Positions 8,864 through 17,519 of a DNA stretch of 59,048 nucleotides are shown here, in pieces. The DNA is from an uncultured Clostridia bacterium (GTDB lineage: Bacteria; Bacillota; Clostridia; Oscillospirales; Ruminococcaceae). The position numbers and the translations under genes were made by a program. The stretch lies in assembly GCA_944382875.1 (NCBI GenBank), contig CALWNQ010000016.1, positions 1-59,048 on the forward strand, given 5' to 3'. The notes below the pieces were generated by a model that was given only the letters and a program-made list of their open reading frames with translations, was not told the origin of the DNA and ran no database searches. Within the stretch, counting starts at the first letter, position 1, and each line of letters begins with the position of its first letter.

Positions 8864-9793
8864 TCATTCCACCGGGACAGTATGTGTTTCCAGATATTCC
8901 AGCCACTTCTGGCAGTAAGGTTTGTTGAGATGAACTCCATCTGTAGATGCATCCGCCGGGAGATATCGATTTTCATCCGAAACGCCTGCTGCTACATCCA
9001 CATAATATACTTCGGCATCGGCAGCCATTTCCTTCAACAAATCATTGAACAAATTAACACGATCCATATTGTATATATCGCTGCTGTCCGACTTTTCTTT
9101 GGAAACCGGCAGGATCGACTGGACATAAACCTGTGCATCCGGTTGTGTCTGTTTGACTTGATCCACCACTTTACGATAATCATCCCGGAAGATTTCAGGA
9201 TAATTCCATCCGAGCTCGTTCACCCCAAACATCAGATATACTTTCTTAAACTCCCCCTGGTGTTGAGCCAACGCATCTGATACCGTCAGCGTGGATTCCC
9301 CTTCCGAAACAATTTGCTTGGTAAACACCTTGTCCACCGAAAGCCCCTTATCCGCATAAAAAGTGGTATCAGCAAGCCCTGCGTATAAAATAAATCCCTG
9401 CGTACGCGAATCCCCGATAAACAGAGCGTCTTTGAAATAGTCCTCACCAACTGGTTCTGATTCCGGAACTGGCGCGTCATATTGATATGCCATTGCTGGG
9501 ATTCCCGATTCTTCGGATAGCTCGGAGACATCCTCTACAGTAGAGTCCAATTCGGATTCAGGCAGCGATGGTTCCTCAGATATTTCAGATACCTCCGTCG
9601 AACTTTCCTCTGTGAATATCTCCATAGATTCAACACTGGACTCCGTATTTTTCGGTTCTCTCACAGGTCTTGGCCAGAATATTATCACACATGCGATAAT
9701 TGCTGCACAAATCAACAAAAGCAGTGCAAAAAATAGGGCTTTGCGATGCCGGCGTCTGCGCCGACGCGGTGTATAGTAACGAGTCGTTGGCAT
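8864..9793 (-). CDS. SGNH/GDSL-family hydrolase, membrane-anchored
   Basis: Single-pass membrane protein of 309 residues. An Arg-rich cytoplasmic start (residues 9-18) is followed by one helix (about 20-42), a Ser/Glu-rich linker to about residue 100, then an SGNH domain. The catalytic blocks read FIGDSRTQG (nucleophile Ser), GVNE in the place of the block III G-x-N-D/E motif, and DGVHLN (Asp-His pair). Extracellular deacylation, for instance of cell-wall polymers, is the usual role of such proteins, but the substrate is unknown. AAAGGAG five bases upstream fixes the ATG at 9791-9793 over an earlier in-frame ATG without a ribosome site. Confidence 0.83.
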   Translation of the reverse strand: MPTTRYYTPRRRRRRHRKALFFALLLLICAAIIACVIIFWPRPVREPKNTESSVESMEIFTEESSTEVSEISEEPSLPESELDSTVEDVSELSEESGIPAMAYQYDAPVPESEPVGEDYFKDALFIGDSRTQGFILYAGLADTTFYADKGLSVDKVFTKQIVSEGESTLTVSDALAQHQGEFKKVYLMFGVNELGWNYPEIFRDDYRKVVDQVKQTQPDAQVYVQSILPVSKEKSDSSDIYNMDRVNLFNDLLKEMAADAEVYYVDVAAGVSDENRYLPADASTDGVHLNKPYCQKWLEYLETHTVPVE

Positions 9794-9856
9794 ATGTTCT
9801 CCTTTATAAAACATCAGGAATTTGTGTCTGATATAGTTTTGCCCGGTGCATTTTTA

Positions 9857-9885
9857 ATCATACCAAAACTTTTTTGAAAATGCAA
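9857..9885 (-). promoter_or_regulatory. Promoter of the SGNH hydrolase-DUF4358 operon
   Basis: Minus-strand TTGCAT (9880-9885) and TATGAT (9857-9862) with 17-base spacing, 63 bp upstream of the SGNH gene. Confidence 0.6.
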
Positions 9886-9944
9886 GTCTCCCAAACGAAA
9901 TGTAATAAAATCGTCAATATTGACACAGAAATGTCAAGATTACA

Positions 9945-9971
9945 CAAAAGCCGGACCCTTCCGGTCCGGCT
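9945..9971 (-). terminator. Terminator of the hydrogenase operon
   Basis: A perfect 9-bp stem (AGCCGGACC at 9949-9957 with its complement at 9963-9971), loop of five bases, then TTTTG on the minus strand, directly after the last hydrogenase gene. Confidence 0.85.
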
Positions 9972-9976
9972 CAGGA

Positions 9977-11422
9977 TTACTTCTGACTCAGGCTGGTGAC
10001 GAGCAATGCGTCGGTGATTCCTTTCTCCATTGCAAGGCGTCCGTATTTGTCCACCTCATTTTTATCTTTTGGTCCATGTGTCAGGCAGGCAGCTCCTCCG
10101 ATACAGCCTCCCACGCAGGCCATTCCCTCAATAAAGTTTACATCTTTGAGCAGCCCTTTGCTGGCCTTAAGCAGCGCAAGTTTACACTGCTCCACCCCGT
10201 CGCAGATCTCCGGCTTTACTGCAAAGTCGATCGAACGCTCTTTGAGCGCTTCCTCAACAGCAGTAGAAAGTCCTCCGCTCCGGGCAAAAATCCGCCCGTA
10301 ATAGGAAGCGTTGTCCAGAACCGATTCCTCAAGATTTTCCGGCTCAATGCTCCGACTGTCCAACAGCGCCTGCAATTCCTCAAAGGTAATGACACAGTCT
10401 ACATAAGGATGGACTTCTTCTTTCTGAAATTCCATCTTCTTTGCAGTGCACGGCCCGATGAAAACCACCTTACCGGTTGGATCAGTCTCTTTAATATATT
10501 TTGCAATTTGTACCATCGGGGATGGATTATGGGACACATGGTCCTTCATTTGCGGAAAGAACTTTTCCACATAGGTAACAAAGGCAGGACAGCAGGAACT
10601 GGTCAGGAACCCTTTTTCCGCAAGCTCCGCAGCCTCGGAATACGCGGTCATATCAGCGCCGAGAGCTGCCTCGACAACCTCATGGAAACCGAGCTGCTTA
10701 ATACCGGTGACAATCTGGCCAATCTTCGCATAGGCAAACTGGCTGGAGATCGCCGGTGCAATCACAGCATAGACTTTATAATTTTTATTACCATCGCTTT
10801 CGCGGAGAAGCTGGATTACATCGAGGATGAAAGAACGGTCCACAATCGCGCCGAACGGGCACTGGTAGACACAAGAACCACAGGAAATACATTTTTCGTT
10901 ATTGATGACGGCTTTCTCTTCCCCATCGGTTGTATCCATCCGGATCGCGCCGACCTTACAGCTCCGCTCACAGGGACGGTCCTGCACCTGAATGGCGCCA
11001 TAGGAACAAACCTGCGCACATTTTCCGCAGGCAACGCACTGGCTGTGGTCAATCACAGCGCGGCGGTTGACGATCGATATTGCGCCTTTGGGACAGGCGT
11101 TCTGACAACGATGTGCAATACAGCCGCGGCAAGATTCCCCAACAGTAACGCGATGTACCGGACACTCATCACAGGCAATCCCGATTACCTGGATGACATT
11201 AGGATTTTCGGGATCGCCCCCCATTGCCATCCGGACGCGCTCCTCTACAATGGCACGTTCTTTATAAACACAGCAACGCATCGTTGCCTTGTTCCCCGGA
11301 ATGATTTCCTTGGGAATCTCGTAATAACTAGTTTCCAGAGTGCCTTCAAAAGCCCGTTTCGAAACGGCTTTCAGCACCTTATATTTCAAAAGTTGTACGT
11401 CAGTATCAAAATTTCTGTTCAT
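9977..11422 (-). CDS. Ferredoxin-rich monomeric [FeFe] hydrogenase (group B-like)
   Basis: Protein of 481 residues. The N-terminal half carries several cysteine clusters for 4Fe-4S centres, including CxxCxxxC-type ferredoxin repeats followed by P-x-G-A-I. The C-terminal half holds the H-cluster motifs: SSCCPAF, GPCTAKKME and EGMACVGGCIGG, which supply the four cysteines that bind the [FeFe] active site. It should catalyse reversible hydrogen evolution with ferredoxin. The motif style (GPC instead of MPC) and the company of a sensory hydrogenase suit group B of the [FeFe] classification. It is the last gene of the cassette, 28 bp after the phosphatase. No maturase genes (hydE, hydF, hydG) occur in the window. 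Confidence 0.88.
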   Translation of the reverse strand: MNRNFDTDVQLLKYKVLKAVSKRAFEGTLETSYYEIPKEIIPGNKATMRCCVYKERAIVEERVRMAMGGDPENPNVIQVIGIACDECPVHRVTVGESCRGCIAHRCQNACPKGAISIVNRRAVIDHSQCVACGKCAQVCSYGAIQVQDRPCERSCKVGAIRMDTTDGEEKAVINNEKCISCGSCVYQCPFGAIVDRSFILDVIQLLRESDGNKNYKVYAVIAPAISSQFAYAKIGQIVTGIKQLGFHEVVEAALGADMTAYSEAAELAEKGFLTSSCCPAFVTYVEKFFPQMKDHVSHNPSPMVQIAKYIKETDPTGKVVFIGPCTAKKMEFQKEEVHPYVDCVITFEELQALLDSRSIEPENLEESVLDNASYYGRIFARSGGLSTAVEEALKERSIDFAVKPEICDGVEQCKLALLKASKGLLKDVNFIEGMACVGGCIGGAACLTHGPKDKNEVDKYGRLAMEKGITDALLVTSLSQK

Positions 11423-11450
11423 TCCTTGTCCTTTCCTCGCTTACCATCTG

Positions 11451-12617
11451 TCAATGATATTCCACATTCACCCGTTTACCCATCAGTTCTAGATTTTTAG
11501 ACAGAACCTCTACAATTTTCAATTTGATGCTCAGATCGAGAGGAAGATTTGGATTCTGATGCGCCGGATTCATGGCTCTTCCTACAAAGAAATTCACATC
11601 AGTTGCATATTCAAACAGATATTTAGCAATAATGGAAGCGCCGTCTTTTTTCTGAAGCCAGCTTAAATCAGTATTATTCTGGCTTACGATCATATTGGAC
11701 ATCTCCATGACATGCCCTAAGGTCAGTACCCCTTCGCTAACCAGATCCACCCCGTCCATCATGCCATATGGAGGAATTTTCGGATCGATGTAGTCCAGAC
11801 AGGTGCGCACCTCTTTGCCCAGATACCGCGAAACGATCTTGGAGGTTGTACCACCACTGACGATTTTAATGCCATCGGTTTCCATGAATTTTTTGGTCAC
11901 TGGAATGTCATCCTCCGAATTGGAAGGCGGTCCGAACATAATGCTGACCGTCTGTTTTTCACGGACCTTCATCACCGCAACCGTCGTATCGTCGCCCGGT
12001 TCACCCAGATAAAGCGCGTTTGCCACATCGGCGAGCTTAGCCGCCGTACTTTTGGCGGAATCATCGGGCGAATACTGTTCTTCCAGCTGCTTGATAACGT
12101 TTTCCTGCTGCCAGCCCAGGTTCATTGTAATCCCGATGCCAGCGTGCGGAACGCCATCGCTGAACATGACAAATACATCGCCCAGCTCCACTTTCATCCG
12201 GGTTTCGTAGATGGTCTTGCCGTCCACGACATTAACCTCAACCGGATAATCATAATGCTTTCCGTTCCGGAGCAAAACGCAGAGCGGATTGTCAAACTGA
12301 ACCATATAGGCGTCCCCTGTAACGCCAATCTGGAGGATAGTAAAGGTAGAATATGCCACCTGCCGCACCTTACAGATCGGAAGCGTTTGGGCAACTGTTT
12401 CCACACAATCCTGGATGCTCAGTCCGGAAGCCATGATCGTACTGATGATTTTCGATGTCAGGGTAGAGAGAATGTTGGCTTTTACACCACTGCCCATTCC
12501 ATCGGCGAGAACGGTGGTCATGGTGCCATCGTGATAGATGGTTTCCACCCGGTCGCCGCACAGTTCCTCCCCTTTTTTATTCAGGCTGACATAGCCGGGT
12601 TCGATAAAATACCGCAT
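11451..12617 (-). CDS. SpoIIE-type PP2C protein phosphatase
   Basis: Protein of 388 residues. The first 220 or so form a PP2C/SpoIIE phosphatase domain with metal-binding aspartates in LADGMGSG, FSDGV and GDDTTV. Residues after about 225 form an extra helical domain without recognised motif. It lies between the PAS-bearing hydrogenase (15 bp upstream) and the second hydrogenase, so it is the probable output of a hydrogen- or redox-sensing module, acting on an anti-sigma-antagonist-like or other phosphoprotein elsewhere in the genome. That target is inferred, not seen. Confidence 0.85.
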   Translation of the reverse strand: MRYFIEPGYVSLNKKGEELCGDRVETIYHDGTMTTVLADGMGSGVKANILSTLTSKIISTIMASGLSIQDCVETVAQTLPICKVRQVAYSTFTILQIGVTGDAYMVQFDNPLCVLLRNGKHYDYPVEVNVVDGKTIYETRMKVELGDVFVMFSDGVPHAGIGITMNLGWQQENVIKQLEEQYSPDDSAKSTAAKLADVANALYLGEPGDDTTVAVMKVREKQTVSIMFGPPSNSEDDIPVTKKFMETDGIKIVSGGTTSKIVSRYLGKEVRTCLDYIDPKIPPYGMMDGVDLVSEGVLTLGHVMEMSNMIVSQNNTDLSWLQKKDGASIIAKYLFEYATDVNFFVGRAMNPAHQNPNLPLDLSIKLKIVEVLSKNLELMGKRVNVEYH

Positions 12618-12631
12618 ATTCCCCCGCCTTT

Positions 12632-14299
12632 CTAATCTGCCATCGAGTTTTTCAGCTTGGTCAGTGCAATCTTGGTTTCCGCGGTGGTTTCACCCAACAA
12701 GGAGGCGATTTCCTGCACAACACGCATCTGCTTGCTGATTACCTGGTCGGTCACTTCGATTGTATCCCGGCGCATGGCAGCGGCTTTTTGTGCTTCCCGC
12801 TCCTCGGCATTGATGTCTTTTAAGAAGATCAGGATCAGACCGTGCTCCATATCGTAAACAATAGACTTTTCCACATAGATACCACGGCTTTCCAGGAAGC
12901 ATCGCTCGGAAATGATATTCTTTCGGCTGTCAATTACCGAAATCAGTTCTGCTTCATCGTATACCTCGCCGATATTGTGGCCAACCATATCTTCTCCTGG
13001 CTCAATACCGAAAAGCTGATAGGCAGTGCGGTTGAACTGCTGGATATGGAACGAGGAATCCACCGCAATGATCGCGTTGGGCGTACAGTCGAGAATCTTG
13101 TTGGAAACCGATTCAGCCCGTTCTTTCATATACGGCAGGCACATTTCCAGATCGGCTTTTCCCTGATAAACCGCAATCGCCTTTTCCCGGCAGGTGGAAT
13201 ACCCGCAGGCGCCGCAGTTGAGCATATCCTCCGGATGCACTTTTCCGATTTTGGCTAAGATCTCGGCAATCGCCGCTTCACCAGGCATATCCCGATGCGG
13301 CATATCAACCGCCACATGCTTCGACATCGTAATATCATGCACCACATCGTAATCCTTTACCAAATCGGCTGAATCCTCCACAAATGTCTGTGAAGTAATC
13401 ATTCCCCGGATATCCTTTGGCATAGCGGGGCCATTGATACAACTGCCAGGGCATGCGCTCATCTCGATAAAATAATGCTGCATGCCGCCCTGCCGGATTT
13501 CCTCCAATGCTTTTTTACAATGCTCCACCCCATCGACGGCAAGGTAATGCCAGCCTTCCTTCTTGTCCATAGATTTCAAAATACCGCCAGTTTCGGGGAA
13601 AAAGCGGGAACGATACTTTTCGTCATCTTCCAGAGAACGGTCAATCTCGATGCCGGCTTCTTCCAACCAGCTGTGCAGCTCATCAAATGTAATGGTACAG
13701 TCGACACCGCCCTCTTTACAATACTGGTCTACTTCATCTTTTTTAGATATACACGGGCTGATGAAGACAACCAATGCATCGGGATGCTCTTCCTTAATCA
13801 AATTGGCATGCGCATGCATTGGCGAAATTACCGGCGCCAAATATGGAATGCAATCCACATAATACTTTTGCACAAGCCGGATCACTGAATGACAACAAGT
13901 GCTGATAATGACAGAACGATCCTCTTCCACCAGCTTTTCGTATTCCCTTTTGACCATGTTGGCGCCAACTGCTGTTTCACGCACATCAAAAACACCAAGC
14001 TTTTTGATCGCATCAGCAATTGGTGGCAAGCTATTCACCTGAAATGCCGCCACATAAGAAGGGGCCAGGCTGACGATTACCTTTTTTCCTTGCGTAAGAT
14101 ATTCTTTCACAATATGAGTATCATCCCGAACCTGTTTTGCGTTCTGTGGGCAAACACGCACGCAACGTCCGCAAAGAATGCACTCATCCGCGATAATCTG
14201 TGCCTGATGCTCCCGGAACCGGATGGCTTTGATTGGGCATTCGCGAATACATTTGTAACAGTTTTTGCAGTTTGCTTTTCGGAAACTTAAAACCTCCAT
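12632..14299 (-). CDS. hydS: Sensory [FeFe] hydrogenase with FeS and PAS domains (HydS, group C-like)
   Basis: Protein of 555 residues. Two 4Fe-4S ferredoxin motifs lie at about residues 11-50 (Cys11, 14, 17 and 21 in the first). A divergent H-cluster domain follows with STCCHSV, SPCISKKDE and EMSACPGSC. Around residue 370 is a Fes-type cluster motif (CGACGYSTC). A PAS domain spans about 415-500 and a helical tail ends the protein. This order, without a kinase domain, matches the group C sensory hydrogenases described as HydS, and the phosphatase next door suggests the phosphatase-linked subgroup. The ATG at 14297-14299 follows GGAGGAG by eight bases and is preferred to an in-frame ATG overlapping the previous gene. 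Confidence 0.87.
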   Translation of the reverse strand: MEVLSFRKANCKNCYKCIRECPIKAIRFREHQAQIIADECILCGRCVRVCPQNAKQVRDDTHIVKEYLTQGKKVIVSLAPSYVAAFQVNSLPPIADAIKKLGVFDVRETAVGANMVKREYEKLVEEDRSVIISTCCHSVIRLVQKYYVDCIPYLAPVISPMHAHANLIKEEHPDALVVFISPCISKKDEVDQYCKEGGVDCTITFDELHSWLEEAGIEIDRSLEDDEKYRSRFFPETGGILKSMDKKEGWHYLAVDGVEHCKKALEEIRQGGMQHYFIEMSACPGSCINGPAMPKDIRGMITSQTFVEDSADLVKDYDVVHDITMSKHVAVDMPHRDMPGEAAIAEILAKIGKVHPEDMLNCGACGYSTCREKAIAVYQGKADLEMCLPYMKERAESVSNKILDCTPNAIIAVDSSFHIQQFNRTAYQLFGIEPGEDMVGHNIGEVYDEAELISVIDSRKNIISERCFLESRGIYVEKSIVYDMEHGLILIFLKDINAEEREAQKAAAMRRDTIEVTDQVISKQMRVVQEIASLLGETTAETKIALTKLKNSMAD

Positions 14300-14327
14300 G
14301 CTGTCCACTCCTCCAATCCGGCGTCTT

Positions 14328-14579
14328 TTATTCCATTCCAAGCGGTTTCAGAACATGCTCATGGAAAACTGCAACCGCATTCTCCGGCGATACATGGTCG
14401 ACAAACTCTCCGTTAATCTTGGTTGCCACGCCATCCGTACAGCGTCCAAGGCAGAAAGATGCCTTTAATTCCACCTTGTCTTTTAAATCATATTGATTAA
14501 TCAACTCCTGAAAGGTGTGAATAATATTATAAGATCCTTTCAAATGGCAGGAACTACCTACACAAATATAAATTTCCAT
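14328..14579 (-). CDS. [2Fe-2S] thioredoxin-like ferredoxin (NuoE/HydC-like)
   Basis: Small protein of 83 residues with the thioredoxin-like [2Fe-2S] pattern: Cys6 and Cys11, then Cys43 and Cys47 (CVGSSC and CLGRC). It corresponds to the C-terminal domain of NuoE/HndA proteins and to the small ferredoxins found beside HydS-type hydrogenases. It is the first gene of the cassette and probably an electron donor or acceptor for it. AGGAGG lies six bases before the ATG at 14577-14579. Confidence 0.85.
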   Translation of the reverse strand: MEIYICVGSSCHLKGSYNIIHTFQELINQYDLKDKVELKASFCLGRCTDGVATKINGEFVDHVSPENAVAVFHEHVLKPLGME

Positions 14580-14660
14580 ATGCATCCTCCTGTAATATAA
14601 CAAATCCGCCCAGTGAAACCAAACGTAATTTGTCAAAATGTTATCAAAAAAACCATTCTT

Positions 14661-14689
14661 ATTATACTGTTTTTTTTCGATACTGTCAA
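14661..14689 (-). promoter_or_regulatory. Promoter of the hydrogenase cassette
   Basis: Minus-strand TTGACA (14684-14689) and TATAAT (14661-14666), both perfect, 17 bases apart and 82 bp upstream of the [2Fe-2S] gene. It lies just after the pnp terminator, so the cassette is transcribed on its own. Confidence 0.85.
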
Positions 14690-14722
14690 GAATTCCTACA
14701 TAAAACTCCTTCAATTTTCAAA

Positions 14723-14761
14723 CAAAAAACAGGCACACCTCACAAATAGAGGTGTACCTGT
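14723..14761 (-). terminator. Terminator of pnp
   Basis: A 13-position stem with one mismatch (14729-14741 with 14749-14761), seven-base loop and TTTTTTG tail on the minus strand, 14 bp after the pnp stop. Confidence 0.9.
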
Positions 14762-14774
14762 CCTTTTCATTCAC

Positions 14775-16889
14775 TTATTTCTGCATATGACGGGCAAGAT
14801 CATTCATCGCGTCCTTGCGGGAAAGGTTGATCCGTCCCTGATCGTCGATTTCAGTGACCTTAACATACACTTCATCACCGACATTGACAACATCCTCCAC
14901 CTTCTCTACACGGTGGTTTTCCAGTTTGGAGATGTGAACCAAACCTTCCTTGCCGGGAGCGATTTCAACAAAGGCACCGAAGTTCATCAAGCGGGTAACT
15001 TTTCCTTTATAAATTGCGCCGACTTCGGGATCACGGGCGATGGTTTCGACAATATACATCGCACGGTCCACGTTCTCCTGGTCGATACCAAGGATAAAGA
15101 CGCTGCCGTCCTCGTTAATATCGATCTTGACATCGCACTCAGCGCAGATCTTCTGGATCACCTTGCCGCCAGTGCCGATCACATCGCGGATCTTATCCAC
15201 CGGAATGGTGGTAGACTTCTGTTTGGGCGCGTATTTGGAAACATGATCGCGAGGCGCAGGAATTGCTTTCAATATTACTTCATCAATGATATAGTCCCGG
15301 GCCTTTTTGGTCTTTTCAAAGGCATCCTTGATGATGTCGAGGGTCAGGCCATCGATTTTAATGTCAACCTGAATCGCGGTAATACCTTTGTGGGTACCGC
15401 CGACTTTGAAGTCCATATCGCCGTAGAAGTCTTCCAGACCCTGGATATCCACCATGGTCATCCAGCGGTCACCTTCGGTAATCAAACCGCAGGAAATACC
15501 GGCAACAGGCGCTTTGATCGGAACACCAGCAGCCATCAGCGCCAAGGTAGAGCCGCAGATTGAAGCCTGAGAGGTGGAACCGTTAGAAGAAAGCACCTCG
15601 GAAACCAGACGCATCGCATAAGGGAACTCGTTTACATCGGGGAGCACTGGAACCAGTGCACGCTCTGCCAGTGCGCCGTGGCCGATTTCGCGGCGTCCGG
15701 GACCTCTGGAGGGCTTGGTTTCTCCCACCGAATAGGACGGGAAATTATACTGGTGCATGTAACGCTTTTCTTCATCTTCATCAATGCTGTCAAGCATCTG
15801 CGCATCTGAAACCGGGCCAAGGGTGGCAACAGTAAGAACCTGTGTCTGACCACGGGTAAAAAGGCCGGAACCGTGTACACGGGGCAGCAGATCAACCTCA
15901 GCGGAAAGCGGACGCATTTCGTCCATACCGCGGCCGTCTACACGCTTCTGCTCATCGAGCAGCCAACGGCGAACGATAACCTTCTGAGCTTTATAAATAG
16001 CTTCATCCAGCAGAGTAGGCTGGGTTTCCGCATATTCGGGATCATATTTTTCGTGAATTGCGTCCTTGATGGGCAGAAGGCGCTCTTCCCGGACATTTTT
16101 ATCGTCGGTATCCAGCGCAGCCTTAAACGCATCGCCAAACTCCTCCAGAATTGCATCCAGCAGCTCATGAGGAACTTCTTTAGATTCAAACGCAAATTTC
16201 GGCTTGCCGATCTGCGCCTGAATGTCCGCGATAAAGGCGACCATCTTTTTGATTTCTTCGTGACCAGTCGCAATCGCTTCCAGCATCACATCGTTCGGAA
16301 CCTCGTTCGCACCGGCTTCAATCATAACGATCTTTTCAGCAGAACCTGCAACGGTCAGGTCGAGGTCGGATTTTGCACGGTCTGCGGTCATCGGGTTGAG
16401 AACCAGTTTGCCGTCTACCAGGCCGACACTGACAGCGGCGATGGGCTCACGGAACGGAATGTCCGAAATGCAGATGGCGATGGACGCAGCGATAAAGCCC
16501 GCAATTTCGGGGGAGTTATCAATATCGGTGGAGAGGACGGTGACGACAACCGACACATCGTTGCGCATGTCTTTAGGGAACATGGGGCGGATGGGGCGGT
16601 CGATCATACGGGAAGCAAGGGTTGCTTTCTCGGTGGGACGTCCTTCACGTTTCAGGAACGAGCCGGGGATTTTGCCGACAGCGTAAAGCTTCTCTTCATA
16701 ATCCACAGAAAGCGGGAAGAAATCCACGCCTTCACGGGGTTTGGCGGAAGCGGTGACGTTGGCCATGACGACAGTTTCGCCGTAGCGGACCCAGCAGGCG
16801 CCGTTGGCAAGCTCACTGGTGCGGCCGGTTTCCACCACGAGGGGGCGGCCGGCAAAGGTTGTTTCAAATGTTTTCAGTTCGTGTGCCAT
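14775..16889 (-). CDS. pnp: Polyribonucleotide nucleotidyltransferase (PNPase)
   Basis: Phosphorolytic 3'-5' exoribonuclease of 704 residues. Two RNase PH domains are visible, the first beginning ETTFAGRPLVVETGR and the second near residues 310-540 with FTRGQTQVL and the SDAQMLDSIDEDEEKRYMHQ segment. A KH domain (IRDVIGTGGKVIQKI) and an S1 domain (GKVTRLMNFGAFVEI) follow. Length is normal. AGGAGGTAAAA precedes the ATG at 16887-16889. The order rpsO-pnp is the classic one, but a terminator lies between them here. The leader (16890-17050) contains GC-rich hairpins that may serve the RNase-dependent autocontrol known in other bacteria. Confidence 0.97.
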   Translation of the reverse strand: MAHELKTFETTFAGRPLVVETGRTSELANGACWVRYGETVVMANVTASAKPREGVDFFPLSVDYEEKLYAVGKIPGSFLKREGRPTEKATLASRMIDRPIRPMFPKDMRNDVSVVVTVLSTDIDNSPEIAGFIAASIAICISDIPFREPIAAVSVGLVDGKLVLNPMTADRAKSDLDLTVAGSAEKIVMIEAGANEVPNDVMLEAIATGHEEIKKMVAFIADIQAQIGKPKFAFESKEVPHELLDAILEEFGDAFKAALDTDDKNVREERLLPIKDAIHEKYDPEYAETQPTLLDEAIYKAQKVIVRRWLLDEQKRVDGRGMDEMRPLSAEVDLLPRVHGSGLFTRGQTQVLTVATLGPVSDAQMLDSIDEDEEKRYMHQYNFPSYSVGETKPSRGPGRREIGHGALAERALVPVLPDVNEFPYAMRLVSEVLSSNGSTSQASICGSTLALMAAGVPIKAPVAGISCGLITEGDRWMTMVDIQGLEDFYGDMDFKVGGTHKGITAIQVDIKIDGLTLDIIKDAFEKTKKARDYIIDEVILKAIPAPRDHVSKYAPKQKSTTIPVDKIRDVIGTGGKVIQKICAECDVKIDINEDGSVFILGIDQENVDRAMYIVETIARDPEVGAIYKGKVTRLMNFGAFVEIAPGKEGLVHISKLENHRVEKVEDVVNVGDEVYVKVTEIDDQGRINLSRKDAMNDLARHMQK

Positions 16890-17050
16890 TTTTACCTCCT
16901 GACTGTGCGGGACAGACAGGCTTAGCAATAATTCCTGCGTCCGGCGCATAAAAATGCCGGGCGTACGAATTCATGCTAATAACCCATACTGCCGCACTAC
17001 AACAAAATTCTTACCAAATCCCCCGGCAATACAACTGCCGGAAGATACAC

Positions 17051-17077
17051 CAAAAGGCAGATGGTCCCCCATCTGCC
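17051..17077 (-). terminator. Terminator after rpsO
   Basis: Perfect 9-bp stem (GGCAGATGG and complement, 17056-17064 with 17069-17077), four-base loop, TTTTGG tail on the minus strand. Read-through would feed pnp. Confidence 0.8.
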
Positions 17078-17092
17078 TCCCGATATCCAAAA

Positions 17093-17359
17093 TTACTTAC
17101 GGATGCCCAGTTTCTCAATCAGAGCACGATAGCACTCGATATCGGTCTTCATGAGGTAATTGAGCAGGTTGCGGCGGCGGCCAACCATTTTCAGAAGTCC
17201 GCGGCGGCTGTGATGGTCGTTTTTGTTCGCCTTCAGGTGCTCGGTCAGGTCGTTGATTCTTCTGGTCAGAATCGCGATCTGCACTTCGGGAGAACCGGTA
17301 TCACCGTCATGCCGTTTGTTCGCCTCGATAATCTGGGTTTTTTCTTCTTTTCTCATCAT
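17093..17359 (-). CDS. rpsO: 30S ribosomal protein S15
   Basis: Ribosomal protein of 88 residues that binds 16S rRNA early in assembly. It contains the family core [13 protein letters not shown], the DHHSRRGLL segment and the RRRNLLNYL helix. Two ATGs stand side by side (17354-17359); either would suit the AGAGGTG ribosome site. The 100-base leader is GC-rich with a short CCCC/GGGG hairpin and could be the site of S15 feedback control known in other bacteria. Confidence 0.97.
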   Translation of the reverse strand: MMRKEEKTQIIEANKRHDGDTGSPEVQIAILTRRINDLTEHLKANKNDHHSRRGLLKMVGRRRNLLNYLMKTDIECYRALIEKLGIRK

Positions 17360-17463
17360 AATGAGGTCACCTCTTTCATCTTATTGCCGCAAAGAGAGCC
17401 AAGGGCAGGCAACGTCCCCGTTGGGGCTTACTCCACAAAGCGATCCATGCGGTCACGCTCTTC

Positions 17464-17492
17464 ATTATATCACGGCTTTCGCGCTTTGTAAA
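17464..17492 (-). promoter_or_regulatory. rpsO: Promoter of rpsO
   Basis: Minus-strand TTTACA (17487-17492) and perfect TATAAT (17464-17469) with 17-base spacing, about 105 bp before the rpsO start. Confidence 0.8.
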
Positions 17493-17519
17493 GGGGTTTT
17501 TGCAAAAAAATCAGAGCTG

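Noticed and set aside
9920-11500. A plus-strand open frame of over 500 codons
   Set aside because: It mirrors the ferredoxin-rich hydrogenase and runs over its terminator; Cys-rich antisense composition explains the lack of stops.
15873-16925. A long plus-strand frame opposite pnp
   Set aside because: It is the shadow of PNPase, a conserved gene with all domains present.
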